Source of the DNA: Rhizobium leguminosarum
Lineage (GTDB): Bacteria; Pseudomonadota; Alphaproteobacteria; Rhizobiales; Rhizobiaceae
DNA length: 64,000 bases
Direction: 5' to 3'
Assembly (NCBI RefSeq): GCF_002953715.1
Contig: NZ_CP025012.1
Coordinates: 2,356,001 to 2,420,000, forward strand
Shown here: positions 1 to 7,683 of the stretch, piece after piece
Layout: each line of letters begins with the position of its first letter
Position numbering within the stretch: the first letter of the stretch is position 1
The notes under the pieces: generated by a model
Database searches by the model: none
What the model saw: only the letters and a program-made list of their open reading frames with translations
Told to the model about the DNA's origin: nothing
Translations under genes and position numbers: made by a program

Positions 1-1403
1 TGGACGTTTATCCCGGCGAAGTGGTTGCACTTCTCGGTGAAAACGGCGCAGGCAAGTCAACGCTATCGGGCATTATCGCCGGGTCACGCACGCCGTCCGA
101 AGGATCAATGACATGGCTGGGGCAGCCTTATGCCCCGGCCACCCCAAGGGAAGCGATCGATAAGGGCGTCGTCCTGATCCATCAAGAGCTGCAGCTTCTG
201 CCGCAGCTGTCGATCGCGGAAAACGTCTTCATCGGACGTTGGCCGATGAAGAACGGCGTCGTCGACCGCGCCCAGATGGTTCGCCGGGCCCAGGACCAGC
301 TCGCTCGCTTGAACCTTCACATCCCCGCAACGCGGACGGTCGCCGGCCTTTCCACGGCAAATCAGCAACTCATCGAGATCGCCAAGGCGCTGGCTCTCAA
401 CGCAAAGCTCTTGATCCTCGATGAGCCGACAGCCGCCCTTGGCGGCGCGGAGACGGAAGCTCTTTTCGAACAGGTTCGGAAGCTTCGCTCAGAAGGCGTC
501 GGCATCGTCTACATTTCCCACCGCATGGAAGAGATCAAGCGAATAACGGACCGGATCGTCGTTCTTCGCGATGGCGAGCGCGCGCAGGAATTCTCAGACA
601 GCGCGACTCCGGTGCGAACGATCGTCGAAAGCATGGTCGGACGCCCGCTTGACCGCTTGTTCCCTGCCCTGCCGGTTCCGACTGACCATCCGGTACTCCA
701 GGTGTCGGGGCTGTGCTCGCCCGACAACTCATTCCGTGACGTTACCTTCGATGTGCGCGCCGGGGAAATTCTCGGAATCGCCGGACTGGTCGGCGCCGGC
801 CGCACCGAACTTGTCCGCGCCATTTCGGGCGCGGACCCAATCAGTGCAGGTTCGATCAAGCTGGAAGGCGAAGAACTTAGGCTGCGCGATCCGGCGGACG
901 CGATCGCCAAGGGCATCGTGATGGTCCCGGAAGACCGCAAGGAGCAAGGCCTCGTTGTCGGGCACCGGATCGGCGAGAACATCATCTACGCCAATCTCGA
1001 CAAGCTGGGCGGGCGTTGGATTACGCCGAGCGTCAAGCGCTCGTTTGCGGAGAAGGCAGTGGCCAAGTTCGGCGTGAAGGGCCGTGCGGAGCAATATGCC
1101 TCGGACCTGTCCGGCGGCAACCAGCAGAAGGTGGTCATCGCGAAATGGCTGATGCGCGATCCTAAGGTCGTCGTGCTCGACGAACCGACGAGAGGCATCG
1201 ACGTCGGCGCCCGAGCCGGCATCTACGACATCATCGTCAATCTTGCCAAACGGGGCGTGGCGGTCATAGTCGTAAGCTCAGACCTCGAGGAAGTTCTCGG
1301 AGTCTCCAATCGCATTCTCGTGCTTGCACAAGGCAAACAGGCAGGCATTCTCAATCGTGACCAGGCAAATGACGTTTCGGTCATGGAGCTAGCCACCATC
1401 TAA
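1..1403 (+). CDS. Sugar ABC transporter, tandem ATPase subunit (5' end outside window)
   Basis: This is the ATP-hydrolysing subunit of a carbohydrate importer of the RbsA/MglA/XylG class, acting on the cytoplasmic face of the membrane. The reading frame is already open at base 3 and runs into the Walker A motif GENGAGKS, so the start codon lies upstream of the window. Two ABC modules follow each other. The first has Walker A, an unusual signature (GLSTANQQ) and Walker B LLILDEPTAAL. The second has a degenerate P-loop (GLVGAGRTE), signature LSGGNQQK and Walker B VVVLDEPTRGIDVG. A weak second P-loop is normal for this family. Permease and binding-protein genes are presumably upstream. The SDR 22 bases downstream suggests a polyol or pentitol substrate, but the substrate cannot be read from this subunit. 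Confidence 0.95.
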   Translation, partial: DVYPGEVVALLGENGAGKSTLSGIIAGSRTPSEGSMTWLGQPYAPATPREAIDKGVVLIHQELQLLPQLSIAENVFIGRWPMKNGVVDRAQMVRRAQDQLARLNLHIPATRTVAGLSTANQQLIEIAKALALNAKLLILDEPTAALGGAETEALFEQVRKLRSEGVGIVYISHRMEEIKRITDRIVVLRDGERAQEFSDSATPVRTIVESMVGRPLDRLFPALPVPTDHPVLQVSGLCSPDNSFRDVTFDVRAGEILGIAGLVGAGRTELVRAISGADPISAGSIKLEGEELRLRDPADAIAKGIVMVPEDRKEQGLVVGHRIGENIIYANLDKLGGRWITPSVKRSFAEKAVAKFGVKGRAEQYASDLSGGNQQKVVIAKWLMRDPKVVVLDEPTRGIDVGARAGIYDIIVNLAKRGVAVIVVSSDLEEVLGVSNRILVLAQGKQAGILNRDQANDVSVMELATI

Positions 1404-1425
1404 ATAGACAGAGAAAGGAAGAGCG

Positions 1426-2214
1426 GTGTCCGACATCACTCTGAACGCCCCGAAGCTTTTCGATCTCAGCGGCCAGGTTGCCATCGTTACTGGAGCCGGG
1501 AGCGGCATTGGGCAGCGCATTGCCATCGGCCTTGCGCAATGCGGCGCCGACGTGGCGCTGCTCGACCGCCGAACGGACGACGGATTGGCCAAGACGGCTG
1601 AACATATTCGCGCCGCCGGCCGCCGCTCGATCCAAATCGCGGCGGATGTCACGAGCAAATCTTCCCTTGGAGAGGCCGTAGCACGTACCGAAGCGGATCT
1701 CGGCGCGCTGACGCTTGCGGTCAACGCTGCAGGCATCGCTAACGCGAACGCAGCGGAAGAGATGGAGGAGGACCAATATCAGACGTTGATGGATATCAAC
1801 CTGAAAGGCGTCTTTCTTTCCTGCCAGGCAGAGGCTCGGGCTATGCTGAAGAATGGATGCGGCTCCATCGTCAACATCGCTTCCATGTCCGGCGTGATCG
1901 TGAACCGGGGGCTGAGCCAAGCACACTACAACGCCTCCAAGGCGGGCGTCATCCATATGTCGAAGTCTTTGGCCATGGAATGGGTCGACCGCGGCATTCG
2001 CGTCAACACCATCTCCCCCGGATACACGGCAACGCCCATGAACACCCGTCCGGAGATGGTCCACCAGACCAAGCTCTTCGAAGAGCAGACGCCGATGCAG
2101 CGCATGGCAGCGGTCGACGAGATGGTGGGTCCGGCGGTGTTTCTGCTGTCGAATGCAGCAAGTTTCGTGACCGGCGTCGATCTTCTCGTCGACGGCGGTT
2201 TCTGCTGCTGGTGA
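1426..2214 (+). CDS. Short-chain dehydrogenase, probable polyol/sugar alcohol dehydrogenase
   Basis: A 262-residue classical SDR that would oxidise or reduce a hydroxyl/ketone pair with NAD(P). It has the nucleotide-binding motif TGAGSGIG near residue 25, NAAG in the middle, the catalytic YNASK and the closing DGGFCCW. The start is a GTG preceded by a purine-rich GAGAAAGGAAGAG. It follows the sugar ABC ATPase by 22 bases and its TGA overlaps the ATG of the broken triosephosphate isomerase, so it was the middle gene of a carbohydrate operon. That context, and resemblance to threitol/arabinitol/galactitol dehydrogenases, point to a sugar alcohol. The exact substrate is inference. Confidence 0.88.
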   Translation: MSDITLNAPKLFDLSGQVAIVTGAGSGIGQRIAIGLAQCGADVALLDRRTDDGLAKTAEHIRAAGRRSIQIAADVTSKSSLGEAVARTEADLGALTLAVNAAGIANANAAEEMEEDQYQTLMDINLKGVFLSCQAEARAMLKNGCGSIVNIASMSGVIVNRGLSQAHYNASKAGVIHMSKSLAMEWVDRGIRVNTISPGYTATPMNTRPEMVHQTKLFEEQTPMQRMAAVDEMVGPAVFLLSNAASFVTGVDLLVDGGFCCW

Positions 2215-2402
2215 TGAGAAAGCTCATTGCCGCTGCTGGAAAGTGACCGATCTCGCTTCCTCCCTGGCTGAGATCGAGGCGCTGAAGGGACTAACGGGCA
2301 AGACGGCGTGCGATATCGCCGTCTGCCCGCCCTTCACGCCGATCGAACGGGTTGTCGAACGGACCGAGGGCTCGGGCGTCGTCATCGGCGCTCAAGACTG
2401 GC
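2214..2402 (+). pseudogene. Triosephosphate isomerase remnant (truncated and frameshifted)
   Basis: An ATG overlapping the stop of the upstream SDR opens with MRKLIAAAGK, close to the triosephosphate isomerase start MRKLIAGNWKMNG. It hits a stop after ten residues. From about 2246 another frame continues with TDLASSLAEIEALKG, then DIAVCPPFTPIERV, then VVIGAQDW, which follows the family through beta strand 3. All homology then ends near 2402. About a quarter of a roughly 250-residue enzyme survives, without the catalytic His, Glu or phosphate loop, so it cannot be active. Such a paralogue (tpiB type) is common in rhizobial polyol operons. A deletion fused to the next intergenic region probably removed the rest. 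Confidence 0.75.
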
Positions 2403-2489
2403 TGAATTCGCGACAACGTTGATCTCCAATAATGATCGCATGGTAGGTCGCACCCAGATTTGCTGTTTATTGATGGACAAGGAAAGAGC

Positions 2490-3272
2490 ATGAAACGCTT
2501 TGAGCAGAAGACTGTCGTCATTACCGGGGGTAGCCGCGGCATCGGTGCTGCCATCGCCAGACGTTTTGCGCGAGAGGGCGCCAATCTCGTCGTCTCGGCC
2601 AACGAGGACCTGGTCCATAGCGTTGCCGAACAGATCCGGGCCGAAGGCGGCAAGGCGATCTCCTTCATCGGCGACGTCACCGACAAGGCGAGCGTCACCG
2701 CCCTCTACGATGCCGCCGAGAAGGAATTCGGCTCGGTCGACGTCTCGATCCAGAATGCGGGCGTCATCACCATTGCCCGCGTCGAGGACCTGAGCGAAAA
2801 CGAGTGGGACAAGGTCATGGCCGTCAACACCAAGGGCGTCTTCCTCTGCGCCCAGGAGGCGATATCAAGAATGCGCAGGCACAAGCGCGGCGGCCGCATC
2901 ATCAACACCGCCTCCGGCCAGGCCCGCGACGGCTTCATCTACACTCCGCATTATGCCGCCTCGAAAATGGGCGTCGTCGGCATCACCCAGAGCCTGGCCA
3001 AGGAAGTCGCGACCGAGAAGATCACCGTCAACGCCTTCTGCCCCGGCATCATCGAGACCGACATGTGGGCCTATAACGACCAGGCCTGGGGCAAGCTGCT
3101 CGGCAACTACGCCCCCGGCGAACTGATGAAGGAATGGGTCGAGGGCATCCCGATGAAACGGGCCGGCTCCGGCGAAGACGTCGCCGGCCTGGTCACCTTC
3201 CTCGCCAGCGATGACGCCGCCTATATCACCGGCCAGACGATCAATGTCGACGGCGGCCTGATCATGTCCTGA
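2490..3272 (+). CDS. Short-chain dehydrogenase/reductase
   Basis: A 260-residue SDR with cofactor motif TGGSRGIG at about residue 12, NAG at about 90, the active-site YAASK near 155 and the C-terminal INVDGGLIMS. The ATG at 2490 is chosen over an in-frame TTG thirty bases upstream because AAGGAAAGAGC lies directly before it. The sequence resembles enzymes annotated as sorbitol, 3-oxoacyl or meso-butanediol dehydrogenases, so the substrate is open. It follows the triosephosphate isomerase remnant and ends at a palindromic repeat, so it is probably the last gene of the carbohydrate operon. Confidence 0.87.
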   Translation: MKRFEQKTVVITGGSRGIGAAIARRFAREGANLVVSANEDLVHSVAEQIRAEGGKAISFIGDVTDKASVTALYDAAEKEFGSVDVSIQNAGVITIARVEDLSENEWDKVMAVNTKGVFLCAQEAISRMRRHKRGGRIINTASGQARDGFIYTPHYAASKMGVVGITQSLAKEVATEKITVNAFCPGIIETDMWAYNDQAWGKLLGNYAPGELMKEWVEGIPMKRAGSGEDVAGLVTFLASDDAAYITGQTINVDGGLIMS

Positions 3273-3320
3273 TGCATGTCACCCAAAAGTGTGCAGCGGT
3301 TTTGGGACAACGACATGCAT
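3272..3320. repeat. Palindromic intergenic repeat, module A copy 1
   Basis: The outer arms ATGCATGTC and GACATGCAT are perfect inverted repeats, with a second inner inversion CCCAAAAG/CGGTTTTGGG. The element starts inside the stop codon of the upstream SDR. Similar copies sit at 31734, 32227 and, more diverged, 62868. It resembles the rhizobial intergenic mosaic elements (RIME type), which form hairpins in mRNA 3' ends. Confidence 0.7.
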
Positions 3321-3472
3321 GGAACAAAGATCAAACCATCCGTGAAGCGCGGAAGGCGACGCGATCGTCGCCTCCGTGTGAACAGTGTGTCCATCGACGT
3401 TAGGGCAGCTTTGCATTTTTGCCCGGTCAAGTGACCTTGCCATCCGCCTGTTTTTGATCCTATCTTTGCAAT

Positions 3473-3655
3473 GTTCTCAGGGCGGGGTGCAATTCCCCAC
3501 CGGCGGTATCAGGAGCAATCCTGGAGCCCGCGAGCGCTTCCGGCACTACAGCGCCGCGCATCTTTCAGACGCGCAAATGGCGTTGCAGGCCGAAAGGTCA
3601 GCAGATCCGGTGAGATGCCGGAGCCGACGGTATAGTCCGGATGGAAGAGGACAAC
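3473..3655 (+). promoter_or_regulatory. FMN riboswitch (RFN element) upstream of ribB
   Basis: The leader shows the conserved RFN blocks in order: a GGGCGGGGTGCAATTCCCC hairpin with CACCGGCGGT, AGCCCGCGAGCG, a variable stem, GCAGATCCGGTGAGATGCCGG, and AGCCGACGGTATAGTCCGGATG closing the junction. This is the textbook aptamer that binds flavin mononucleotide. It ends about 130 bases before ribB, leaving room for an expression platform that would switch the gene off when FMN is plentiful. The expression-platform fold was not worked out. Confidence 0.93.
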
Positions 3656-3782
3656 ACGGCCAGTCGCACTCCATCCCGGAGTCGGCTGACGTTTGTTCGC
3701 CCAAGGGCAGAAGGCTCGCTCACGGATTGAGCCGAGCAGACCATGTCAGCCCGCTGACATAACCCTTGAAAGGCCAGACAGC

Positions 3783-4418
3783 ATGACTATCGCAAGAATT
3801 GAAGATGCCATATCAGCCATTGCCAGTGGCAAGATGGTCGTCGTCGTCGACGACCAGAACCGGGAAAACGAAGGCGATATCGTGGTCGCGGCCGATGCCG
3901 TCACCCCGGAAACAATCGCCTTCATGATGACCCACGCCCGCGGTCTCGTCTGCATCGCCATGGAAGGCGAGCGCCTCGATGCGCTCGATATTCCGCTGAT
4001 GGTACCCAACAACACGGAATCGCACAAAACTGCCTTCACGGTCTCGGTCGATTATCTCAAGGGCACGACGACGGGCATTTCTGCGGCGGACCGTGCCGCC
4101 ACCGTCCGCGCCCTCGTCGACGATCGCGCAAAGCCTGACGAATTCGCCCGCCCCGGCCACATCTTTCCGCTCCGCGCCAACCCCCGCGGCGTGCTTGGCC
4201 GCCCCGGCCACACCGAAGCCGCCGTCGATCTCGCCCGCCTCGCCGGAAGGATCCCGGCCGGCGTCATCTGCGAAGTCGCCAACGACGACGGAACCATGTC
4301 CCGCCTGCCCGAACTCACGCTCTTCGCCGAACGCCACAACCTCCCCCTCGTCACTATCGAGGACCTGGTCGCCTATCTCGACCGCCAGGTAGCAAGAGAC
4401 ATACGCGAAGTCGCCTGA
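3783..4418 (+). CDS. ribB: 3,4-dihydroxy-2-butanone 4-phosphate synthase
   Basis: This enzyme converts ribulose 5-phosphate to 3,4-dihydroxy-2-butanone 4-phosphate and formate, supplying the xylene-ring carbons of riboflavin. It has 211 residues, the usual size for a stand-alone RibB with no fused GTP cyclohydrolase II domain. Diagnostic motifs are DDQNRENEGD near residue 25 (metal and substrate acids), TGISAADRAAT in the middle and RPGHTEAAVDLARLAG near 145. The ATG at 3783 follows GAAAGG and matches the family start; the frame is open further upstream only by chance. Its FMN riboswitch and lack of other rib genes suggest an independently controlled extra ribB. Confidence 0.95.
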   Translation: MTIARIEDAISAIASGKMVVVVDDQNRENEGDIVVAADAVTPETIAFMMTHARGLVCIAMEGERLDALDIPLMVPNNTESHKTAFTVSVDYLKGTTTGISAADRAATVRALVDDRAKPDEFARPGHIFPLRANPRGVLGRPGHTEAAVDLARLAGRIPAGVICEVANDDGTMSRLPELTLFAERHNLPLVTIEDLVAYLDRQVARDIREVA

Positions 4419-4425
4419 TCGATGC

Positions 4426-4459
4426 CTTTGTTGCGGCGGCATAGCCCGCCGCAACAAAG
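4426..4459. terminator. Hairpin between convergent ribB and SDR
   Basis: A perfect 14-base-pair inverted repeat, CTTTGTTGCGGCGG with its complement across a 6-base loop, fills the gap between the two converging genes. There is no clear run of T after either arm, so it may stop RNA decay or act as a weak two-way terminator. Confidence 0.6.
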
Positions 4460-4504
4460 AACGTGCCGCAGCGATAACCCTGACGGCACCTTCCCTTGCC
4501 CGCT

Positions 4505-5272
4505 CTATGTCCGGCTGATCGAAACCCCACCATCCGCCAGCATCGCCGTGCCGGTCACGAAACTCGACATGTCGGAGGCGAGGAAAAGCGCCGCATTGGC
4601 GATCTCTTCGGGTTGCGCCATGCGTTTCAGCGCATGCAATCCCTCCACGAAGGCGAGCACTTCCGGCGTTGCATCAGGCGCGTTGGTGATGCTGGCGGGC
4701 GTGTCAGTGCCGCCGGGAAGCAATGCGTTGACGCGGATCTTCTGCGCTCCGAGTTCAGCAGCGAGCACCTGCACGAAGCCGATCAGCCCCGCCTTGCTCG
4801 CCGCATAGGCGGCCATGCCAGGCATGCCGACGGTGTGGCCGACGAAAGTCGAGGTGAAGATCAGCGACCCGCCGCCTTTTCCCATCGCCGCCGACTGGTG
4901 CTTGGCGCCGAGGAAGGCGGCGGTGAGATTGGTCTCGATCGTCTCGCGCCAGCCCTCCACCGACAGCCCGGCGACCGGCCCCATCTCACCGAGGATGCCG
5001 GCATTGTTGAAGGCGATGTCGAGCCGGCCGAAACGCGAGACTGCCGTCTCGACGAGCCTTGCCTGCAGAGCCTCGTCCCTGACATCGCCCGATATGGCGA
5101 CGGCCTGACCACCCTCCGCCTCGATTTCCGCGACGACGGCATCGAGCGCGTCCTGCCGCCGGCCGGTGACCACGAGCTTGGCGCCTTCCCGCGCAAAGAG
5201 TTTCGCTGCCGCGCGGCCGATGCCGGAGCTTGCGCCGGTGATGATTGCGATCTTGTCGTTGAGAAGTGTCAT
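4505..5272 (-). CDS. Short-chain dehydrogenase
   Basis: A 255-residue classical SDR with TGASSGIG at residue 12, NNAG near 88, YAASK near 155 and the C-terminal LADGGVSISRT. The start at 5272 is favoured over an in-frame codon 45 bases upstream because AGGAGAGACCGAT directly precedes it. It stands alone and converges on ribB. Many proteins of this type are annotated as acetoacetyl-CoA reductase-like or glucose dehydrogenase-like, and nothing here narrows the substrate. Confidence 0.87.
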   Translation of the reverse strand: MTLLNDKIAIITGASSGIGRAAAKLFAREGAKLVVTGRRQDALDAVVAEIEAEGGQAVAISGDVRDEALQARLVETAVSRFGRLDIAFNNAGILGEMGPVAGLSVEGWRETIETNLTAAFLGAKHQSAAMGKGGGSLIFTSTFVGHTVGMPGMAAYAASKAGLIGFVQVLAAELGAQKIRVNALLPGGTDTPASITNAPDATPEVLAFVEGLHALKRMAQPEEIANAALFLASDMSSFVTGTAMLADGGVSISRT

Positions 5273-5600
5273 ATCGGTCTCTCCTGGGTTGTTGCGAGAT
5301 CTGAGATGCTCAAACATCAGGCGATGCAGCCACCCGTTTCCCGCGCAGGAAGAGAAAAACGCCTATGGCCGAACCGGCAGCGCGACGGCGCGTCCTCATC
5401 GACGCCTTGATTGCGGCGTCGGAACTATGGGAATTCAGCTTATAAAACGGGGATTTGCCTGGACTTCCACCCACACGCCTGCGTTGACATCAGCGCCATT
5501 GTGCACCGCATCATCGATTTATGGCTGGTGTGACATTCATCCGATTCCCTTCATGCATCTTCGCGACTAAAAGGGGCGCACAGGTAACGGGAATCTCTTC
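5273..5600. other. Intergenic region with a short TetR-like N-terminal stub
   Basis: About 330 bases between divergent genes. At 5365-5445 (+) a 26-residue frame begins MAEPAARRRVLIDALIAASE and ends at TAA; it resembles the first helix of a TetR-family regulator that has lost the rest. An AGGAAGAG sits before its ATG. The remainder shows no gene, and probably holds the promoters of the two flanking genes. Confidence 0.35.
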
Positions 5601-6509
5601 ATGCCGCGGTCACGCAATACTGAGGGCGCCATCTATATGAGCATGGCGATGGCCGGCTTTTCTGCAAGCGACGCTCTATCCAAATCGGTGATCGCCTATA
5701 TGAACGCCGGCGAGATCATGTTCCTGCGCGGCCTCTTCACCAGCCTGCTTGTCTACCTGATCGCCTGGAAAATGGGCGCGCTGCGTTCCTGGCGCATCAT
5801 GCTGCAGCCGATGATCATCTTCAGGATCATCTGCGAGACGCTCTCCGCCGTCACTTATATTACCGCGCTTGGCATGATGCCGATCGCCAATGCCTCGGCG
5901 ATCCTGCAGTCGCTGCCGCTGGTCGTCACCTTCGGGGCTGCGCTGTTCTTCGGCGAGCCGGTCGGCTGGCGGCGCTGGTCGGCGATCCTCGTCGGCCTCG
6001 TCGGCGTGATGATCATTATCCGTCCCGGCCCCGATGGATTCACGGCCGCCGCCCTCCTCTGCGTCGCCGCGGTCCTGACAACGGCCGGCCGCGATCTCGC
6101 CACCCGGAGCATAAGCCCGGAGATTCCCTCGCTGATGATAACCGTCATCACCGCCATATCAGCCTCCTTCTTCGGCGCGCTGCTCATCCCGGTGCTCGGC
6201 GGCTGGCAGCCGGTCAGCGCTAACGCGCTTGGGCATCTCGTGCTCGCATCGGTGCTGGTGCTCGTCGGCTACCAGTCGGTCATCCTCGCCATGCGCACCG
6301 GCGAAATCTCCTTCGTCGCGCCGTTCCGCTATACCAGCCTGATCTTTTCCTCCCTGCTCGGCTTCCTCTTCTTCGCCGAAGTGCCTGACGGCTGGACGCT
6401 CGTCGGGGCTACGATCGTCATCGCCTCCGGCCTCTATACGTTCTATCGTGAGGCCAAACGCCGTGTGTCGCCGATCGCGCAGGAATCCGCGCCACGCGCG
6501 CCCGTCTGA
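5601..6509 (+). CDS. DMT-superfamily (EamA) permease
   Basis: A 302-residue membrane protein with about ten hydrophobic helices arranged as two EamA repeats: the first ends around residue 135 (VGLVGVMIIIRPGPDG), the second around 285. Members export or exchange metabolites such as amino acids, sugars or S-adenosylmethionine, and sequence alone does not give the cargo. It resembles rhizobial RhaT/YdcZ-like carriers with the early motif SASDALSKSV. The gene is followed after 23 bases by mobA, but a functional link is not obvious. Confidence 0.88.
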   Translation: MPRSRNTEGAIYMSMAMAGFSASDALSKSVIAYMNAGEIMFLRGLFTSLLVYLIAWKMGALRSWRIMLQPMIIFRIICETLSAVTYITALGMMPIANASAILQSLPLVVTFGAALFFGEPVGWRRWSAILVGLVGVMIIIRPGPDGFTAAALLCVAAVLTTAGRDLATRSISPEIPSLMITVITAISASFFGALLIPVLGGWQPVSANALGHLVLASVLVLVGYQSVILAMRTGEISFVAPFRYTSLIFSSLLGFLFFAEVPDGWTLVGATIVIASGLYTFYREAKRRVSPIAQESAPRAPV

Positions 6510-6532
6510 AGCAAGATAATGGCTGAGGAAGG

Positions 6533-7165
6533 ATGATGGCTGAATTCTCGTTGGATAGATCTCATGTAGCTGGCGTCGTGTTGGCCGGCGGCCGCTCGCA
6601 GCGCATGGGCCGCGACAAGGCGGGCGTGATGCTCGGGGCCGAGAGCCTGCTCCACCATGTGCTGAGCCGCCTCTCGCAGCAGACCCCGCTCGTTGCCGTC
6701 AATGCCGATGCCGCCGCCGAGGGCGTGCCTGTCGTTCCCGACCGTTTTCGCGGCAAGGCCGGGCCGATGGCCGGCATCCATGCCGCCATGGTCTATGCCG
6801 CCGGCCTGCCCTCGATCACCCATGTCGCCACCGTCTCGGTGGATTGCCCGTTCTTCCCGGCCGATCTCGTCGCCCGGCTGGCGGCAGCGATCGAGCACCC
6901 GTCGCAGATCGCCATTGCCACCTCCGAGGGCCGCAGCCATCCCGTCTTCGGGCTCTGGCCAGTGACGCTGGCCGCCGATCTCGAAGCCTGGATCGCCACC
7001 GACGAGAAGCGTCGCGTACGCGACTTCCTGTTACGGCATGACGTTACGGAAGTGGCGTTCCCGCTGCATCCGACCCGCGCCAGCCTGCTCGATCCCTTCT
7101 TCAACATCAACACGCCTGACGATCTCATCGAGGCGGAACGCTGGCTGGAGGCCCTTCGCGGATGA
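6533..7165 (+). CDS. mobA: Molybdenum cofactor guanylyltransferase MobA
   Basis: MobA transfers GMP from GTP to molybdopterin to make the guanine dinucleotide cofactor used by DMSO-reductase-family enzymes. The 210-residue protein opens with the nucleotide-binding signature LAGGRSQRMGRDK at residues 16-28. It also has VPVVPDRFRGKAGPMAGIHAA and the metal-binding region VSVDCPF near residue 100. Two tandem ATGs exist at 6533 and 6536 after GAGGAAGG; the second has slightly better spacing. Its last codon overlaps mobB by four bases, so the two are translationally coupled. Confidence 0.95.
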   Translation: MMAEFSLDRSHVAGVVLAGGRSQRMGRDKAGVMLGAESLLHHVLSRLSQQTPLVAVNADAAAEGVPVVPDRFRGKAGPMAGIHAAMVYAAGLPSITHVATVSVDCPFFPADLVARLAAAIEHPSQIAIATSEGRSHPVFGLWPVTLAADLEAWIATDEKRRVRDFLLRHDVTEVAFPLHPTRASLLDPFFNINTPDDLIEAERWLEALRG

Positions 7166-7683
7166 CCGCACCGAAAATCTTCGGCATCGCCGGCTGGAAG
7201 AACTCAGGCAAGACGGGGCTCGCCGTCCGACTGGTGACGGAGTTCACCCGCCGCGGCTACAGGATCTCGACGATCAAGCACGCCCATCATGATTTCGACA
7301 TCGACAAGGTCGGGGCCGACAGCTACCGCCACCGCCAGGCCGGCGCCCACGAGGTCACCATCGTCTCCGGCACCCGCTACGCCATCATGCACGAGCTGCG
7401 CGGTGCGCCGGAACCTGAGTTCGAGGAGATCCTCGCCCGCCTCGCCCCCTGCGACCTCGTGCTGATCGAAGGTTACAAGCGCGAGCCGATCCCGAAGATC
7501 GAGGCCCGCCGCCTGGAAGCGGCAAATCGTGAACCGCTGGCGCCGAGCGATCCCCATATCTACGCTATCGCCGCCGATCATGCGGTCACGGATACGGCTC
7601 TGCCGGTCTTCGATCTAGACGACACAGGCGCCATCGCCGATTTCATCGCTGACATCATTGGCCTTGGACAGGCGAGGCTTTGA
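7162..7683 (+). CDS. mobB: Molybdopterin-guanine dinucleotide biosynthesis adaptor MobB
   Basis: MobB is a small GTP-binding protein that assists MobA in loading the Mo cofactor. The 173-residue protein has a Walker A GWKNSGKT at residues 11-18, then the family markers STIKHAHHDFDID near 38 and DSYRHRQAGA near 54, and LVLIEGYKREPIPKIE near 105. Its ATG overlaps the mobA stop (ATGA). Its last 69 bases are also the 3' end of the hybrid kinase on the other strand, so the two transcripts must overlap antisense. Confidence 0.94.
   Translation: MTAPKIFGIAGWKNSGKTGLAVRLVTEFTRRGYRISTIKHAHHDFDIDKVGADSYRHRQAGAHEVTIVSGTRYAIMHELRGAPEPEFEEILARLAPCDLVLIEGYKREPIPKIEARRLEAANREPLAPSDPHIYAIAADHAVTDTALPVFDLDDTGAIADFIADIIGLGQARL

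Noticed and set aside
2390..5450. GAATTC at the broken ends of the isomerase remnant and the TetR-like stub
   Set aside because: Two restriction-site-like hexamers at truncation points are likely chance in 64 kb; nothing else suggests cloning joints.
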